From Spirosoma aerolatum (lineage in GTDB: Bacteria; Bacteroidota; Bacteroidia; Cytophagales; Spirosomataceae): a DNA stretch of 64,000 nucleotides. The notes under the pieces were generated by a model, which was given only the letters and a program-made list of their open reading frames with translations, was not told the origin of the DNA and made no database searches. Shown here in pieces: positions 1-8,792 of this stretch. The position numbers were made by a program, and so were the translations under genes. Numbering within the stretch: position 1 is the first letter of the stretch; every line of letters starts with the position of its first letter. Location of the stretch: contig NZ_CP020104.1 in NCBI RefSeq assembly GCF_002056795.1, positions 558,001-622,000 of the forward strand, read 5' to 3'.

Positions 1-13
1 CCTCAAATCACTG

Positions 14-1987
14 ATGCGACATTTTAGTCAACAGGTATTTCTTATTTTAAGCTGTTGCTTACTGACTTTTCGCCTGGCAGCACAACCGCTCAGTAAGCAG
101 CCCGTCATTCGTTTGCCTGCTCAGGGTGATAAAGTGTCGTTAAGCGGGAAACTAGCTTATCTTCGCGACTCGCTGGCTAATCTGACCATTTCGGAGGTGA
201 GCAGCCTATCTTCCAATGCTGCATTCCAGCCTATAGCCACCCCAGTTCCTAATTTTGGCTATGTAACGGGTATAAAAGCGGCCCGGCCTGTCTGGTTACG
301 ATTTCGGATGGAAAACGGTTCGATAACGTCACAAGCCTGGCTCGTCGAAATTGATTTCTGGTCGTTCGATTCCCTCCAGCTTTTTATTGTCGATAGCCAT
401 AATCGAGTGTTGTCGGCGTCGCCGGTAATCGGCTGGAAGACGCCTGCTACCCAGCGGCTGCGGTATCACCGTCACTACTGGTTTCCGTTTACTGTACCCG
501 CTCATGAGCGCGTAACGGCCTATTTTCGCATGTATAAACAGCGGGGTACACAACTTGTACCCATTAGCCTGGTTCGAGAGTCGGCCTATGAATCGCTGGT
601 TCAGAAAGGCTACTTATTTTGGGGAGGTGTGCTGTTTGCGCTGACGTTTGTGGCAGTTATGAGCCTTATTTTTTTTCTGACCACGCTCGACCAAATTTAT
701 TCGAAATACATTTTCTGCCTGCTTGGTCTGGTCGGCTTTTTTGTCATCAACGACGGCTTTCTGAATCAGTTTGGCTTCGAGCTTCAGTTCTGGTTGCCCC
801 GGCAGAATATCTATTTCCTCTTCCCTCTGATTCTGTTCTATTCGCAGCTAACCTTCGTCCGTACCTTTCTATCGGTCAAAAATACGCCTTCCCGGCACTG
901 GCATACCATCGGAACGGTGGTGCTCTGGTGTGGCCTTTTCTGCTTGCTTGGTCTGACTATTGAACTGATTACCCCCTTTTCGCCCACTGTCGAATTGATT
1001 ATGGTGCGAATCTTCTCGATTTTTTACTGGTTTCCCATGCCCGTGATTGGGGCCTATATTGTGGTGGGAATTGTTCGGCGGTATCACGTTGGCGAAGCCT
1101 GGTTGTATCTGATTGCCGTTTCGCCATTCTACGCCCTTAATCTTGGGCAGGTCTTCGCCAATTTTGGTTTGATTCCTACGGTTGAGCCGGTCGCCAATTT
1201 TACGTATTATGCCGTAGCGGCTTTGTTTGAGGTACTGGTGTTGACCATTGGTTTGGCCTATCGCTACAAAATGGAGCGCGACCGGACCGAGCGGCTTATT
1301 AAAGAAAGCACCGATCAGCAGCAACGGGCCTACGAAGCCGAAGTGCAGACATTGGCGCTGAAAAATAGCCTTCTGGTCGAAAAAGAGCGGATTGCCCGCG
1401 ATTTGCACGATAACGTAGGGGCGCACTTAGCCTTCATTGTGACCAATCTGACACACATTAGCGATCAGGCCGAAAAACAATCGACGAAAGAAGGAAAGCA
1501 ATGGGCGTCGCGCTTACGAACGATTGTTATGCACACCCGCGAAGCTGTCAAGCTACTTCGCGAAACCATTTGGGCCATTCATCAGGAAAGCTTTACCGTC
1601 GAAGAGTTTGACGAGCGATTGAACCAGTATATCAATCGCTACTTCCACGAGCCGGATGGTCTGCACGTAGATGTCCAGGTGACGGGTTCGCAATCGCAGC
1701 GGCTTTCATCGACTCAGGTACTGAACCTGTTCCGAATTGTACAGGAAGCCCTGAACAACGTTGTTAAGCATGCTCAGGCTACGGTAGCCAACGTGCAGTT
1801 GCAGGTGAGTTCGGGCGGACGGATTAATCTCAGAATTCATGATAATGGCTGCGGCTTCAACTGGAACAATACTGTTGTATCGAGTCATCACTACGGCCTT
1901 CAGAACATGCAAACCCGCGCGCAGGAACTGGGCGGCACCTTTCGGGTTTTTGCCGAAGAAGGCACTACTGTAGAGGTAGATGTGTAA
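14..1987 (+). CDS. 7TMR-DISM sensor histidine kinase
   Basis: Membrane sensor kinase of 657 residues. It begins with a signal peptide (cleavage near AAQP, residue 23). A periplasmic 7TMR-DISMED2-like beta domain follows (about 45-195), then seven hydrophobic segments (about 205-415), a short coiled coil, and a HisKA_3 dimerisation domain with RIARDLHDNVGAHLA, where the phospho-accepting His is residue 465. The HATPase_c domain has an N-box (EALNNVVKH, about 579) and a G-box (DNGCGFNW, about 610). By family it should autophosphorylate and pass phosphate to a NarL/LuxR-type response regulator. None lies downstream, so a partner would be upstream of the window or unlinked. The gene is complete and is followed convergently by the next gene. 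The kinase class is clear; the ligand is unknown. Confidence 0.93.
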   Translation: MRHFSQQVFLILSCCLLTFRLAAQPLSKQPVIRLPAQGDKVSLSGKLAYLRDSLANLTISEVSSLSSNAAFQPIATPVPNFGYVTGIKAARPVWLRFRMENGSITSQAWLVEIDFWSFDSLQLFIVDSHNRVLSASPVIGWKTPATQRLRYHRHYWFPFTVPAHERVTAYFRMYKQRGTQLVPISLVRESAYESLVQKGYLFWGGVLFALTFVAVMSLIFFLTTLDQIYSKYIFCLLGLVGFFVINDGFLNQFGFELQFWLPRQNIYFLFPLILFYSQLTFVRTFLSVKNTPSRHWHTIGTVVLWCGLFCLLGLTIELITPFSPTVELIMVRIFSIFYWFPMPVIGAYIVVGIVRRYHVGEAWLYLIAVSPFYALNLGQVFANFGLIPTVEPVANFTYYAVAALFEVLVLTIGLAYRYKMERDRTERLIKESTDQQQRAYEAEVQTLALKNSLLVEKERIARDLHDNVGAHLAFIVTNLTHISDQAEKQSTKEGKQWASRLRTIVMHTREAVKLLRETIWAIHQESFTVEEFDERLNQYINRYFHEPDGLHVDVQVTGSQSQRLSSTQVLNLFRIVQEALNNVVKHAQATVANVQLQVSSGGRINLRIHDNGCGFNWNNTVVSSHHYGLQNMQTRAQELGGTFRVFAEEGTTVEVDV

Positions 1988-2003
1988 GTAATTGACACAT
2001 CGT

Positions 2004-2735
2004 TCAGATTGGCTTGTTATGAACCGTCTTCTTTATCAGCCGATAAATGGCAACCAGGTGTGCGAAAAAAACGGTAGGAACAATGAAACCTGGCAGCCAG
2101 ACGTAGGGGGATTTCAGAATGCCCACATTGGGTTGGTCGAAACCGAATTGTTGAAAAGGTAAGGGGGCCGACAAAATGGCATGAATCACAATATTCAGCA
2201 CTAAGCCCAACGCCAGCATGTTCCAGGCTAAGAGCCATCGGTTTGACAACTGGTGGCGTTGAAACGTAAAATAAGCCACAACAGGGGCCGTCAGCCCTGA
2301 CAGAATATCGAAATTACCACCTTCAAACGTCATTAATTGGGGCACCTGATGGTACAGATAAAGTCCGTACAAACTTAGCTCGACAGGAACCCGTACAACA
2401 TGGAGAACGGTCAGTGCCGACAACGGTAGTTTTTCGATCCAGAGCCGCCCATGGGGTGTAATGAATAGGCTTATTATAAAAAGTAATGGTGGACCAATAA
2501 CCAGTACTAAACCTGGCGGTCTGGCATCGAGGTGGAGAAAAGTCTGATTGTAGGCTAGTAGAGCTAAACTGGTTAGCCAGATCAATACGCCAGGTATTAG
2601 TCGATTCGAAGCGCGCTTGGAAACCTGTCGAACCATGCTGTAGAGAAAATAACCAGTTAAGAGCGTTGTTGCTCCAAAAAAAGCGTCGAGCCAGAGCGGT
2701 GTCGTTTCGTATAGATGAGAAAGATTGGGTTGCAT
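2004..2735 (-). CDS. multi-pass membrane protein next to a LytTR regulator
   Basis: Hypothetical inner-membrane protein of 243 residues with about seven hydrophobic segments (around 17-37, 47-65, 75-92, 105-125, 142-160, 170-190, 212-232) and a basic C-terminus. I recognise no catalytic motif. It lies 122 bp downstream of the membrane-anchored LytTR regulator on the same strand, so the two may be co-transcribed and work together, for example as sensor and effector. That link is inferred from context only. The start at MQPNLSHL is the first ATG and leaves a short soluble N-terminus. It converges with the histidine kinase gene, leaving 16 bp between stop codons. Confidence 0.7.
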   Translation of the reverse strand: MQPNLSHLYETTPLWLDAFFGATTLLTGYFLYSMVRQVSKRASNRLIPGVLIWLTSLALLAYNQTFLHLDARPPGLVLVIGPPLLFIISLFITPHGRLWIEKLPLSALTVLHVVRVPVELSLYGLYLYHQVPQLMTFEGGNFDILSGLTAPVVAYFTFQRHQLSNRWLLAWNMLALGLVLNIVIHAILSAPLPFQQFGFDQPNVGILKSPYVWLPGFIVPTVFFAHLVAIYRLIKKTVHNKPI

Positions 2736-2857
2736 GATAGCGGCCTGTTACCGCAAGTCTTATTACTTGCAATGGCAAAGGAAGGTCAGTCGTCAGACAG
2801 AAATGCAATGGACAGAGCGCTCTGACGATGAATGGTATCCAAACGAACGATGAATGG

Positions 2858-3736
2858 TCAGGCGATTGGACTAGCCTCAAACCATTTTTTGAAATCAGGA
2901 CGCCGATACCGACTAACCATCACCTCTTCGTGCGGTTGCTGCTTGTGCAGGGCCGGAACAAGCAGTACGGCCAGCTTACGATTGGTATCGTCCTGAACCG
3001 TCCGAACGGCGTTTTGAGCCACCAGAAACTGGCGATTAAGCTGAAAAAAGGATCGATTGTCGAGCTGAGGTGTTAATTGGGCAAAGGAAGAATAGGACGT
3101 AGGCACCTGCTGTCCATCAGTTTTGACCAGTAAGATCAGCCCACCCGTTGAATAGAAATAAGCAATCTGATCGACAGGGAGCCGGAGTTTACCCGTATGC
3201 ATGGCTACTGTAACCAGTTGGGGCACTGATAAAGGCGTAGCGATTGAGTTGGAGCCCGCAGAACTTTCGGAAATGGACCGGTTTTTTGTTTCACGCTCGG
3301 TCAAAAAAGCCCGTAAAATATAAAGCCCTACGTAACCACCATTCAGCAGAGACGCCAGCGTAATACAAACCGTTATTCCTTTCAACACCGTTGGCAGGGC
3401 TGGCCAGTGGTGTGTATACAGCCGTTGAGCAAGCGGAAAGACAACGGCAAAGGTTAGTAACGTAGCTACTCCGCCCAGAACGAACTGAGCTGCCAAACGC
3501 CGGGTGGGTTGCTGACCAAACGGTAGTCGAGAATCAAGCCAGTCAAAAACAACCAGGTTCACCTCCCAGCAGGAAGCCATTACCGTAGCTACCGTCAGAA
3601 AATAAGGCCAGGGAAACTGATAGCCCGGTTGCCCCGGAAATAGCTGACCAAACACCACATGCGAAGCGACCAGCGCAGCGATGGGCACCAGCGCCAGGCG
3701 GAGGTAAAGATGTTGTCGGCGTGTAAGCGGGGCCAT
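2858..3736 (-). CDS. membrane-anchored LytTR transcriptional regulator
   Basis: Regulator of 292 residues. The first half has four hydrophobic segments (about 13-31, 43-62, 82-104, 118-140). The C-terminal half, after a Ser-rich linker near 150-170, matches the LytTR DNA-binding fold: a strand with VPQLVTVAMHTGKLRLPVDQIAYFYSTGG split over two beta strands, then SFAQLTPQLDNRSFFQLNRQFLVA and a terminal region ending EEVMVSRYRRPDFKKWF. The NRQFLV and VSRYRRPDFKKWF segments are typical of the family. It carries no receiver domain, so signals probably enter through the membrane part. It sits upstream of and co-directional with the multi-pass protein at 2004-2735. LytTR assignment is strong; target genes are unknown. 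Confidence 0.85.
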   Translation of the reverse strand: MAPLTRRQHLYLRLALVPIAALVASHVVFGQLFPGQPGYQFPWPYFLTVATVMASCWEVNLVVFDWLDSRLPFGQQPTRRLAAQFVLGGVATLLTFAVVFPLAQRLYTHHWPALPTVLKGITVCITLASLLNGGYVGLYILRAFLTERETKNRSISESSAGSNSIATPLSVPQLVTVAMHTGKLRLPVDQIAYFYSTGGLILLVKTDGQQVPTSYSSFAQLTPQLDNRSFFQLNRQFLVAQNAVRTVQDDTNRKLAVLLVPALHKQQPHEEVMVSRYRRPDFKKWFEASPIA

Positions 3737-3794
3737 ACCGAATCAGCGTTTGCATTGCCTGTGTAGAGCAAATGTAGCAAAAGCCAGCGCTGGA

Positions 3795-4238
3795 TTATAC
3801 AGGTATCAGCGTAGTTGGCTCCTTCATACCAGCAACGAGCATTTGCAAGGTTGTTTTTTCGTAAACGGCCAGGTTGGCGTCTCGAACACGTAGCATGATA
3901 GGTCTGATCTTGCAGGTGTCTTCGCTGTCACAGTCGTCGCAGCGGGTGTAAAAATGAAGGGACACACAAGGCGTTGGTGCTATGGGGCCGTCGATAATAC
4001 GGACGAGTTGGGCCAGTGTGATCCGATCCGGCTCCACCCGCAGCATGTAGCCACCCCCTTTCCCTTTCTGACTTTGCAGCAACCCATGATTGCGTAGCTC
4101 CAGTAAAATGCCTTCCAGAAATTTCTGAGGAATGTGTTCCTGCTCGGCAATGCGAGCAATCAGCACGGGGCCGTTCCCATACGCCTGGGTCAACGCTTTC
4201 ATGGCTTTGATCGCGTATTTTGCTCTTTTAGAGATCAT
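3795..4238 (-). CDS. Rrf2-family transcriptional regulator
   Basis: Winged-helix Rrf2 regulator of 147 residues, usual family length. The N-terminal helix has SKRAKYAIKAMKAL, the recognition region IPQKFLEGILLELRNHGLL, and the wing the Gly-rich QKGKGGGYML. Four cysteines at 91, 100, 103 and 109 lie where IscR-type members bind a [2Fe-2S] cluster. The spacing (C-x8-C-x2-C-x5-C) differs from the C-x5-C-x5-C of IscR, so the cluster ligands and sensing may differ. It is divergent from the ACT-domain and DUF4395 genes. An inverted repeat upstream of them (4562-4584) is a candidate target. Redox, iron or sulfur sensing is an inference from the family. Confidence 0.88.
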   Translation of the reverse strand: MISKRAKYAIKAMKALTQAYGNGPVLIARIAEQEHIPQKFLEGILLELRNHGLLQSQKGKGGGYMLRVEPDRITLAQLVRIIDGPIAPTPCVSLHFYTRCDDCDSEDTCKIRPIMLRVRDANLAVYEKTTLQMLVAGMKEPTTLIPV

Positions 4239-4561
4239 ATAGTATTTTATTTAGTGTGTGATTTCGATAGAGTTTTAGGGTAATATATTTATCCGATAAA
4301 TTTTGTATAGTAATTTGGAAAATAAAAAATCTCCCACTTACCTTTACGTCGTCAATGACCACAAACTCAGTTCGTAATGGACTTCTGCCTGCTTCGATGT
4401 TGTTGTGAAATAGACCATTATCCTTGTTAATCTGAGGATAGTAGCCGTGTAGTTTCATCGGTTCCAGTTCTGGTAATTCCTTGATTAACTAGTCCCATAT
4501 CCGTTCGATTCCTTGATCAACAGACAAAGTTAAGTGTTTATCTAAATCTATATTAAATACA

Positions 4562-4584
4562 TAGATTAAATATTTTTTAATCTA
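4562..4584. promoter_or_regulatory. candidate operator between Rrf2 gene and ACT gene
   Basis: Perfect inverted repeat TAGATTAAA-N5-TTTAATCTA in an AT-rich stretch, 46 bp upstream of the ACT-domain start. A partial copy of the half site (TCTAAATCTA) lies just before it. The 392-bp divergent region (4239-4630) otherwise holds only a weak 76-codon reading frame. Binding by the neighbouring Rrf2 protein is plausible but not shown. Confidence 0.4.
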
Positions 4585-4630
4585 CACTTCATCAACAAAC
4601 AACAACGTTCAACGACAATTCGCTTCCGGT

Positions 4631-4891
4631 ATGCTATCAGCTTCAACAACAGGAAACCGCCAACTGGTCTACCAGATTATCGGGTTTGACCGACTGAATT
4701 TCGTAGATGACGTAGCCAATGCCGTCCCGCAGGATGACCAGTGTCGAATTACGGGCCTGTCGTTTGTGGGCAATGGTGTTCGGGTGGATGGCCGTCTGAC
4801 GGTCTGGGTACAGGACGATAATCGGCTGGCCCGGATTCATCGGCAGTTATCCGCCATTCAGGGGCTGGTTAGTGTTCGGCAGAGTGATTGA
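4631..4891 (+). CDS. stand-alone ACT-domain protein
   Basis: Small protein of 86 residues that is essentially one ACT domain. It reads like the C-terminal ACT domain of Bacteroidota RelA/SpoT proteins: a first strand with VYQIIGFDRLNFVDDVANAV, a second strand ITGLSFVGNGVRVDGRLTVWV, then a helix and IQGLVSVRQ. The GFDR-x2-FVDDV segment corresponds to the ligand-binding turn and helix of ACT regulatory domains. No catalytic domain is attached, so a role as a small-molecule sensor or regulatory subunit is likely (inference). It starts a two-gene unit with the DUF4395 gene and is divergent from the Rrf2 regulator. Confidence 0.7.
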   Translation: MLSASTTGNRQLVYQIIGFDRLNFVDDVANAVPQDDQCRITGLSFVGNGVRVDGRLTVWVQDDNRLARIHRQLSAIQGLVSVRQSD

Positions 4892-4981
4892 CGAAGAATA
4901 CAGAAAACAACTAAAAACATAAACAACCAGCTTATATGTCCCACGAGTGGGGTTCAGATCAATGAGACGAAGGTTCGTCTG

Positions 4982-5362
4982 GTGGCAGGCCTTGTCCTGC
5001 TTATAGCCATCGTGTATTGGCTAACGAATTGGCTGGCTTTGCCACTTTTACTGTTTATCGATTTCGGTCTTCGAAGTACCGATTTGGGAAAATACAGTCC
5101 TTTGGGAACAATTGCCGACAGCCTGGTAAATACTTTTCATTTGCCTTATAAAGGCACCGATCAGGCTCCCAAGCAATTCGCGGCCCGCATTGGCTTCGGC
5201 TTTGCCATTCTGATAACAGGACTACGATTAGCAGGCATTTCAACCCTAATTCCAGTTAGTGTACTGGCCGTTTTTGCGGCTCTTGAGTCGATTGTCGGCT
5301 TTTGCGCTGGCTGCTACGTGTATACGTATTACATCCGGTTATTTGCTAAGGTAAATGACTAA
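4982..5362 (+). CDS. DUF4395 membrane protein with unclear start codon
   Basis: Membrane protein with about four hydrophobic segments and the DUF4395 hallmarks KYSPLGTIAD, APKQFAARIGFGFA and a C-terminal FCAGCYVYTYYI with a CxxC-like pair. The first acceptable start in frame is GTG at 4982, giving 126 residues. The same frame stays open upstream to 4892 and encodes CPTSGVQINETKVRL, which looks like the conserved DUF4395 N-terminus (CP, NE and VR), but it contains no ATG, GTG or TTG. ATA codons at 4919 and 4934 stand where a start would be expected. The real protein is therefore probably about 142-147 residues from a non-standard start, or the gene has lost its ATG. Function unknown; family members often occur near thiol or sulfur genes. 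Confidence 0.75.
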   Translation: MAGLVLLIAIVYWLTNWLALPLLLFIDFGLRSTDLGKYSPLGTIADSLVNTFHLPYKGTDQAPKQFAARIGFGFAILITGLRLAGISTLIPVSVLAVFAALESIVGFCAGCYVYTYYIRLFAKVND

Positions 5363-5377
5363 GCAATCTAGAGTTTG

Positions 5378-5414
5378 GCCTTTGGTATGACCCCATCGGG
5401 GTCATACCAAAGGC
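5378..5414. terminator. perfect 17-bp hairpin after the DUF4395 gene
   Basis: Arms 5378-5394 and 5398-5414 are perfectly complementary with a 3-base loop (ATC). It begins 16 bp past the DUF4395 stop. There is no strong T run, so it may be a terminator, an mRNA-stabilising hairpin or a repeat element. Confidence 0.5.
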
Positions 5415-5489
5415 TCATAATTGTCAAGTTTATAACCGATCAAACCACTTAGGCTGGCGGCAACCGGTATAGGTGGGATGAATAAAAAG

Positions 5490-5515
5490 GCCGAAACGGC
5501 GGCAACCGTTTCGGC
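5490..5515. promoter_or_regulatory. 10-bp GC-rich hairpin in the susC leader
   Basis: GCCGAAACGG and CCGTTTCGGC form a perfect 10-bp stem around a CGGCAA loop, 87 bp before the probable susC ATG. No T run follows. It could be a leader structure that affects expression of the cluster. Function is inferred only from position. Confidence 0.35.
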
Positions 5516-5601
5516 AGGTCACAACAAGCTAGTTTTTGATCCATCAGGCGCTTGCGACGCCGGGTGGACTACCCTGTTTCTCACGTAACCATTACAAAGT
5601 A

Positions 5602-8600
5602 ATGCAAAAACTCTATGCAGTATGGGTAATTTTTTTACTCACTTCGCTGGATCTGATTGCTCAATCAACCGACAGATCCGCTAATTCCTCACTAGCTACA
5701 CTTTCCGGCACGGTCCGGGCCGATAACGGTGAAGTACTTCCCGGTGTCAATATTGTTCTGAAAGGTCAGTCGAAAGGGACCGTTACCGATGCAAACGGGC
5801 AGTTTAGCTTGTCGGCTAAACCAGGTGATCAGCTTATTCTGTCGGCCATTGGCTATAAAACCATCGAAGTGCGCGTCAATGGAACGGCACCATTAAAAGT
5901 GCAGTTATCAACTGATTCACGGCAACTTAGCGAGGTTATCGTAGTCGGGTACGGCACATCGGAACGGAAAAATCTGATTGGTTCCATTGCCAAAATCGAT
6001 CCGGCCGATACCAAATCCATTCCTGTGGGTAGTGTGGATGCCCAGTTGCAGGGAAAAGTACCGGGCGTTCAGATTTCGAGTGCTACGGGCGTACCGGGTG
6101 AACGGGTCAACATTCGCGTGCGTGGGGCTACATCGATCAATGCCAGTAACGACCCGCTCTACGTGGTCGATGGGGTATTTATTAACAGCAACAGCCTTCA
6201 GACGATTGGTACCGGAGGAAAAGCTACCTCGCCCATTGCTGATATTAATCCGTCTGATATTGAGAGTATTGAGGTATTGAAAGATGCTGAAGCTACGGCA
6301 TTATACGGCTCTCGTGGGGCCAACGGTGTGGTACTGATCACCACCAAGCGCGGTGCTTTCGGGCAGCGGTCGACGCTGAAAATCGATGCATCGGCAGGTG
6401 CCGCGAAAGCTGCCAAACTCTGGGAATTAACCACTGGCCCCGAACATGCCACCCTGGTGAATGAATGGTGGGTAAATACGGGTAAAGATACACCGTCGCT
6501 GAACCGAACGTTTGCCAACCGCCCATTCCGACCCGTTTCAGAAGGGGGACGTGGTTTACCCGAAGATCAGAAAACCTACGACCGACTGGGCGAACTGTTT
6601 CGAACGGCTCAACTCCGCAATTACGACATCTCCCTGTCTGGTGGTACCCAATCCACCAAATACTACATCGCAGGTGGCTACAACACGCAGGAAGCCATTA
6701 TTCGGCCCATCAACTTTAACCGGGCCAGTTTTAAGGTTAATCTGGATCAGCAGGTAAACGACAAAATACAGGTGGGTGTCAGCAATACGTTCACCCGGAC
6801 ATACCGCAATCAGGGGCGGGCAGGCGATGGCCCTGCGGGTGGATTGTTACAGGCAGCGTTGCATACGCCTACGTACCTGTCGCCGACCAACGATCAGGGT
6901 GTGCTGGTAGGACGGGCTGGCTTCGACAACCTGACCTTGCTGATCAACAACTACAATGTTCATACGACCAGCCTGCGGTATATCGGTAACCTGTATGCGG
7001 ATGCCCAATTGCTACCCGGTCTGAAATTGCGGACCAGCTTCGGCATCGATTACAACAACTACAACGAGTCGGAATACTGGAATTCCAAGCTGATTTCGGG
7101 TAGCCCAAACGGCTATGCCACCTCGAGTATTAGCCAGTATACCACCTGGCTGAATGAGCAAACACTGACCTACCGGAAAAAGATAGGTTCCAGTCACTCC
7201 TTTGGGGTGCTGATCGGAAATACGTTACAGAGCGATAACCTGACCCGTACCTATGCCGAAGGACGCGGCTTCCCGAACGATAATTTTACGCAGATTTCAT
7301 CGGCGGCCACCACAGCTAGTTCGCAAAACTGGAGCAAGAGTACCCTGGCGTCGTTTTTCGCCAAAGCCGATTACAACTTCGCCGGTCGATACCTGATCGA
7401 TGCCAGCCTTCGTGCTGATGGATCGTCGCGTTTCGGATCGTCCCGTAAATGGGGCTATTTCCCATCGGTAGGAGTGGCCTGGCGCGTGAAACAGGAATCG
7501 TTCCTACAGGACGTTACGGCTATCAGCGATTTAAAACTGCGGGCTAGCTGGGGCGTAACGGGGAACCAGAATGGCATCGGCAATTTTGCCGCACAAGGCC
7601 TCTGGACGGGTGGCACGGGCTATCAGGGAAGCCCAGGTATTGCCCCTCAGCAACTGGGTAACCCCGATCTGCAATGGGAGCGAACCCGGCAAATTAGTGC
7701 CGGGCTGGATGTATCGCTTTTTACCGACCGAATTGGGCTGGAGCTGAACGTATACGATAAATACACCACCAACGGCCTGTTTCAAATCGCACTGGCCGGA
7801 ACAACGGGCTTTAGCAGCTATTGGAGCAACGCGGCCGAAATCAGTAACAAAGGTTTTGAACTGGGTATCAACACGGTTAACCTCCGCCAAAGTGGCCTGA
7901 CCTGGACAACCAGCTTTAACGTGGCGCAGAACGTGAACCGGATCGAAAAGCTGGCGACGCCACTCAAATACGGTAGCCGCGACCTGATTCTCCAACAGCA
8001 GGGTTTTCCACTGTATTCGTTCTGGGTGTACAAACAATTGTATGTTGATCCGCAAACGGGCAACGTGGTGTACGACGACGTAAACAAAGACGGTAAAATC
8101 ACCGTCGACGACCGGCAACTGGTAGGTAGTATCTGGCCGAAATTCTTTGGTGGCCTTACCAACAGCTTTTCGTACAAGGGCTTCGATGTGAACCTGTTCT
8201 TCTCGTATCAGTACGGCAATAAGATTTATAACCACAATCGATTCTTCGGGGAAGGCGGTGGAGCGCGTGACGACGCTCGGATCATTTTTAAATCAAATCT
8301 GGCCCGCTGGCAGAAACCGGGCGACGTGACCGACGTGCCTCGTCCCGATGGCATCAATGTCAACAACTACCGGGATGGTGGAAGTCGCTGGCTGGAAGAT
8401 GGTTCATTCCTACGACTAAAATCGCTGACAGTAGGCTATACGGTCCCGAAGGCAATCACGAGCCGATTAGGTATTCAAAACGTTCGTGTGTACGCCGTTG
8501 GCACCAACCTGTGGCTGCTTACCAACTACACCGGCCTCGATCCCGAATCCAGTTCCAGCAGCGACCAGAACGCACAAGGCATCGACCTCGGTACACCTCC

Positions 8601-8643
8601 GCAACCTGTTGGTATTCAGGGGGGCATTAGTTTGACTTTATAA
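5602..8643 (+). CDS. SusC/RagA TonB-dependent outer-membrane transporter
   Basis: Outer-membrane receptor of 1013 residues from the ATG at 5602, chosen because it starts a clear signal peptide (MQKLYAVWVIFLL, cleavage after LIAQ). A TTG 22 codons upstream would hide that signal. Domains in order: CarboxypepD_reg-like (LSGTVRADNGEVLPGVNIVLKG), plug (GKVPGVQI, VRGATSINASNDPLYVVDG, IEVLKDAEATALYGSRGANG), then a 22-strand barrel ending in the aromatic-poor strand GIQGGISLTL. SusC-type proteins import bulky substrates with a SusD lipoprotein using TonB energy. SusD follows, separated by 149 bp that holds a palindromic repeat. Substrate cannot be read from sequence. The downstream DoxX and SoxCD-like genes hint at a sulfur-containing compound, which is only an inference. 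Confidence 0.95.
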   Translation: MQKLYAVWVIFLLTSLDLIAQSTDRSANSSLATLSGTVRADNGEVLPGVNIVLKGQSKGTVTDANGQFSLSAKPGDQLILSAIGYKTIEVRVNGTAPLKVQLSTDSRQLSEVIVVGYGTSERKNLIGSIAKIDPADTKSIPVGSVDAQLQGKVPGVQISSATGVPGERVNIRVRGATSINASNDPLYVVDGVFINSNSLQTIGTGGKATSPIADINPSDIESIEVLKDAEATALYGSRGANGVVLITTKRGAFGQRSTLKIDASAGAAKAAKLWELTTGPEHATLVNEWWVNTGKDTPSLNRTFANRPFRPVSEGGRGLPEDQKTYDRLGELFRTAQLRNYDISLSGGTQSTKYYIAGGYNTQEAIIRPINFNRASFKVNLDQQVNDKIQVGVSNTFTRTYRNQGRAGDGPAGGLLQAALHTPTYLSPTNDQGVLVGRAGFDNLTLLINNYNVHTTSLRYIGNLYADAQLLPGLKLRTSFGIDYNNYNESEYWNSKLISGSPNGYATSSISQYTTWLNEQTLTYRKKIGSSHSFGVLIGNTLQSDNLTRTYAEGRGFPNDNFTQISSAATTASSQNWSKSTLASFFAKADYNFAGRYLIDASLRADGSSRFGSSRKWGYFPSVGVAWRVKQESFLQDVTAISDLKLRASWGVTGNQNGIGNFAAQGLWTGGTGYQGSPGIAPQQLGNPDLQWERTRQISAGLDVSLFTDRIGLELNVYDKYTTNGLFQIALAGTTGFSSYWSNAAEISNKGFELGINTVNLRQSGLTWTTSFNVAQNVNRIEKLATPLKYGSRDLILQQQGFPLYSFWVYKQLYVDPQTGNVVYDDVNKDGKITVDDRQLVGSIWPKFFGGLTNSFSYKGFDVNLFFSYQYGNKIYNHNRFFGEGGGARDDARIIFKSNLARWQKPGDVTDVPRPDGINVNNYRDGGSRWLEDGSFLRLKSLTVGYTVPKAITSRLGIQNVRVYAVGTNLWLLTNYTGLDPESSSSSDQNAQGIDLGTPPQPVGIQGGISLTL

Positions 8644-8728
8644 AATTTGCCCCACCCATCCTAAGAAAGGGGCGCTTTCCAAAGGAAACTCATGGTCTTA
8701 TGGAAAAACAGCTACCCTTGATGAGTCA

Positions 8729-8766
8729 CCCCTCTCCTGAAATCAGGAGAGGGGCTGGGGGTGAGG
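8729..8766. repeat. palindromic repeat CCCCTCTCCTG family, copy 1
   Basis: CCCCTCTCCTG, a 4-base loop, CAGGAGAGGGG, then CTGGGGGTGAGG. It lies between susC and susD, upstream of the chosen susD ATG. A second copy with the same arm and tail lies at 21395-21428, which marks it as a dispersed repeat. Confidence 0.75.
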
Positions 8767-8792
8767 TGGTACAACCAATCATACATAAACCA

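Noticed and set aside
4228..4458. Minus-strand frame of 76 codons upstream of the Rrf2 gene
   Set aside because: It overlaps the Rrf2 start by 11 bases, has no recognisable motif and covers a likely promoter region. It could be a remnant, but I cannot support a gene.
5490..5515. Intrinsic terminator upstream of susC
   Set aside because: Good stem, but no T run on either strand, so a leader structure was preferred.
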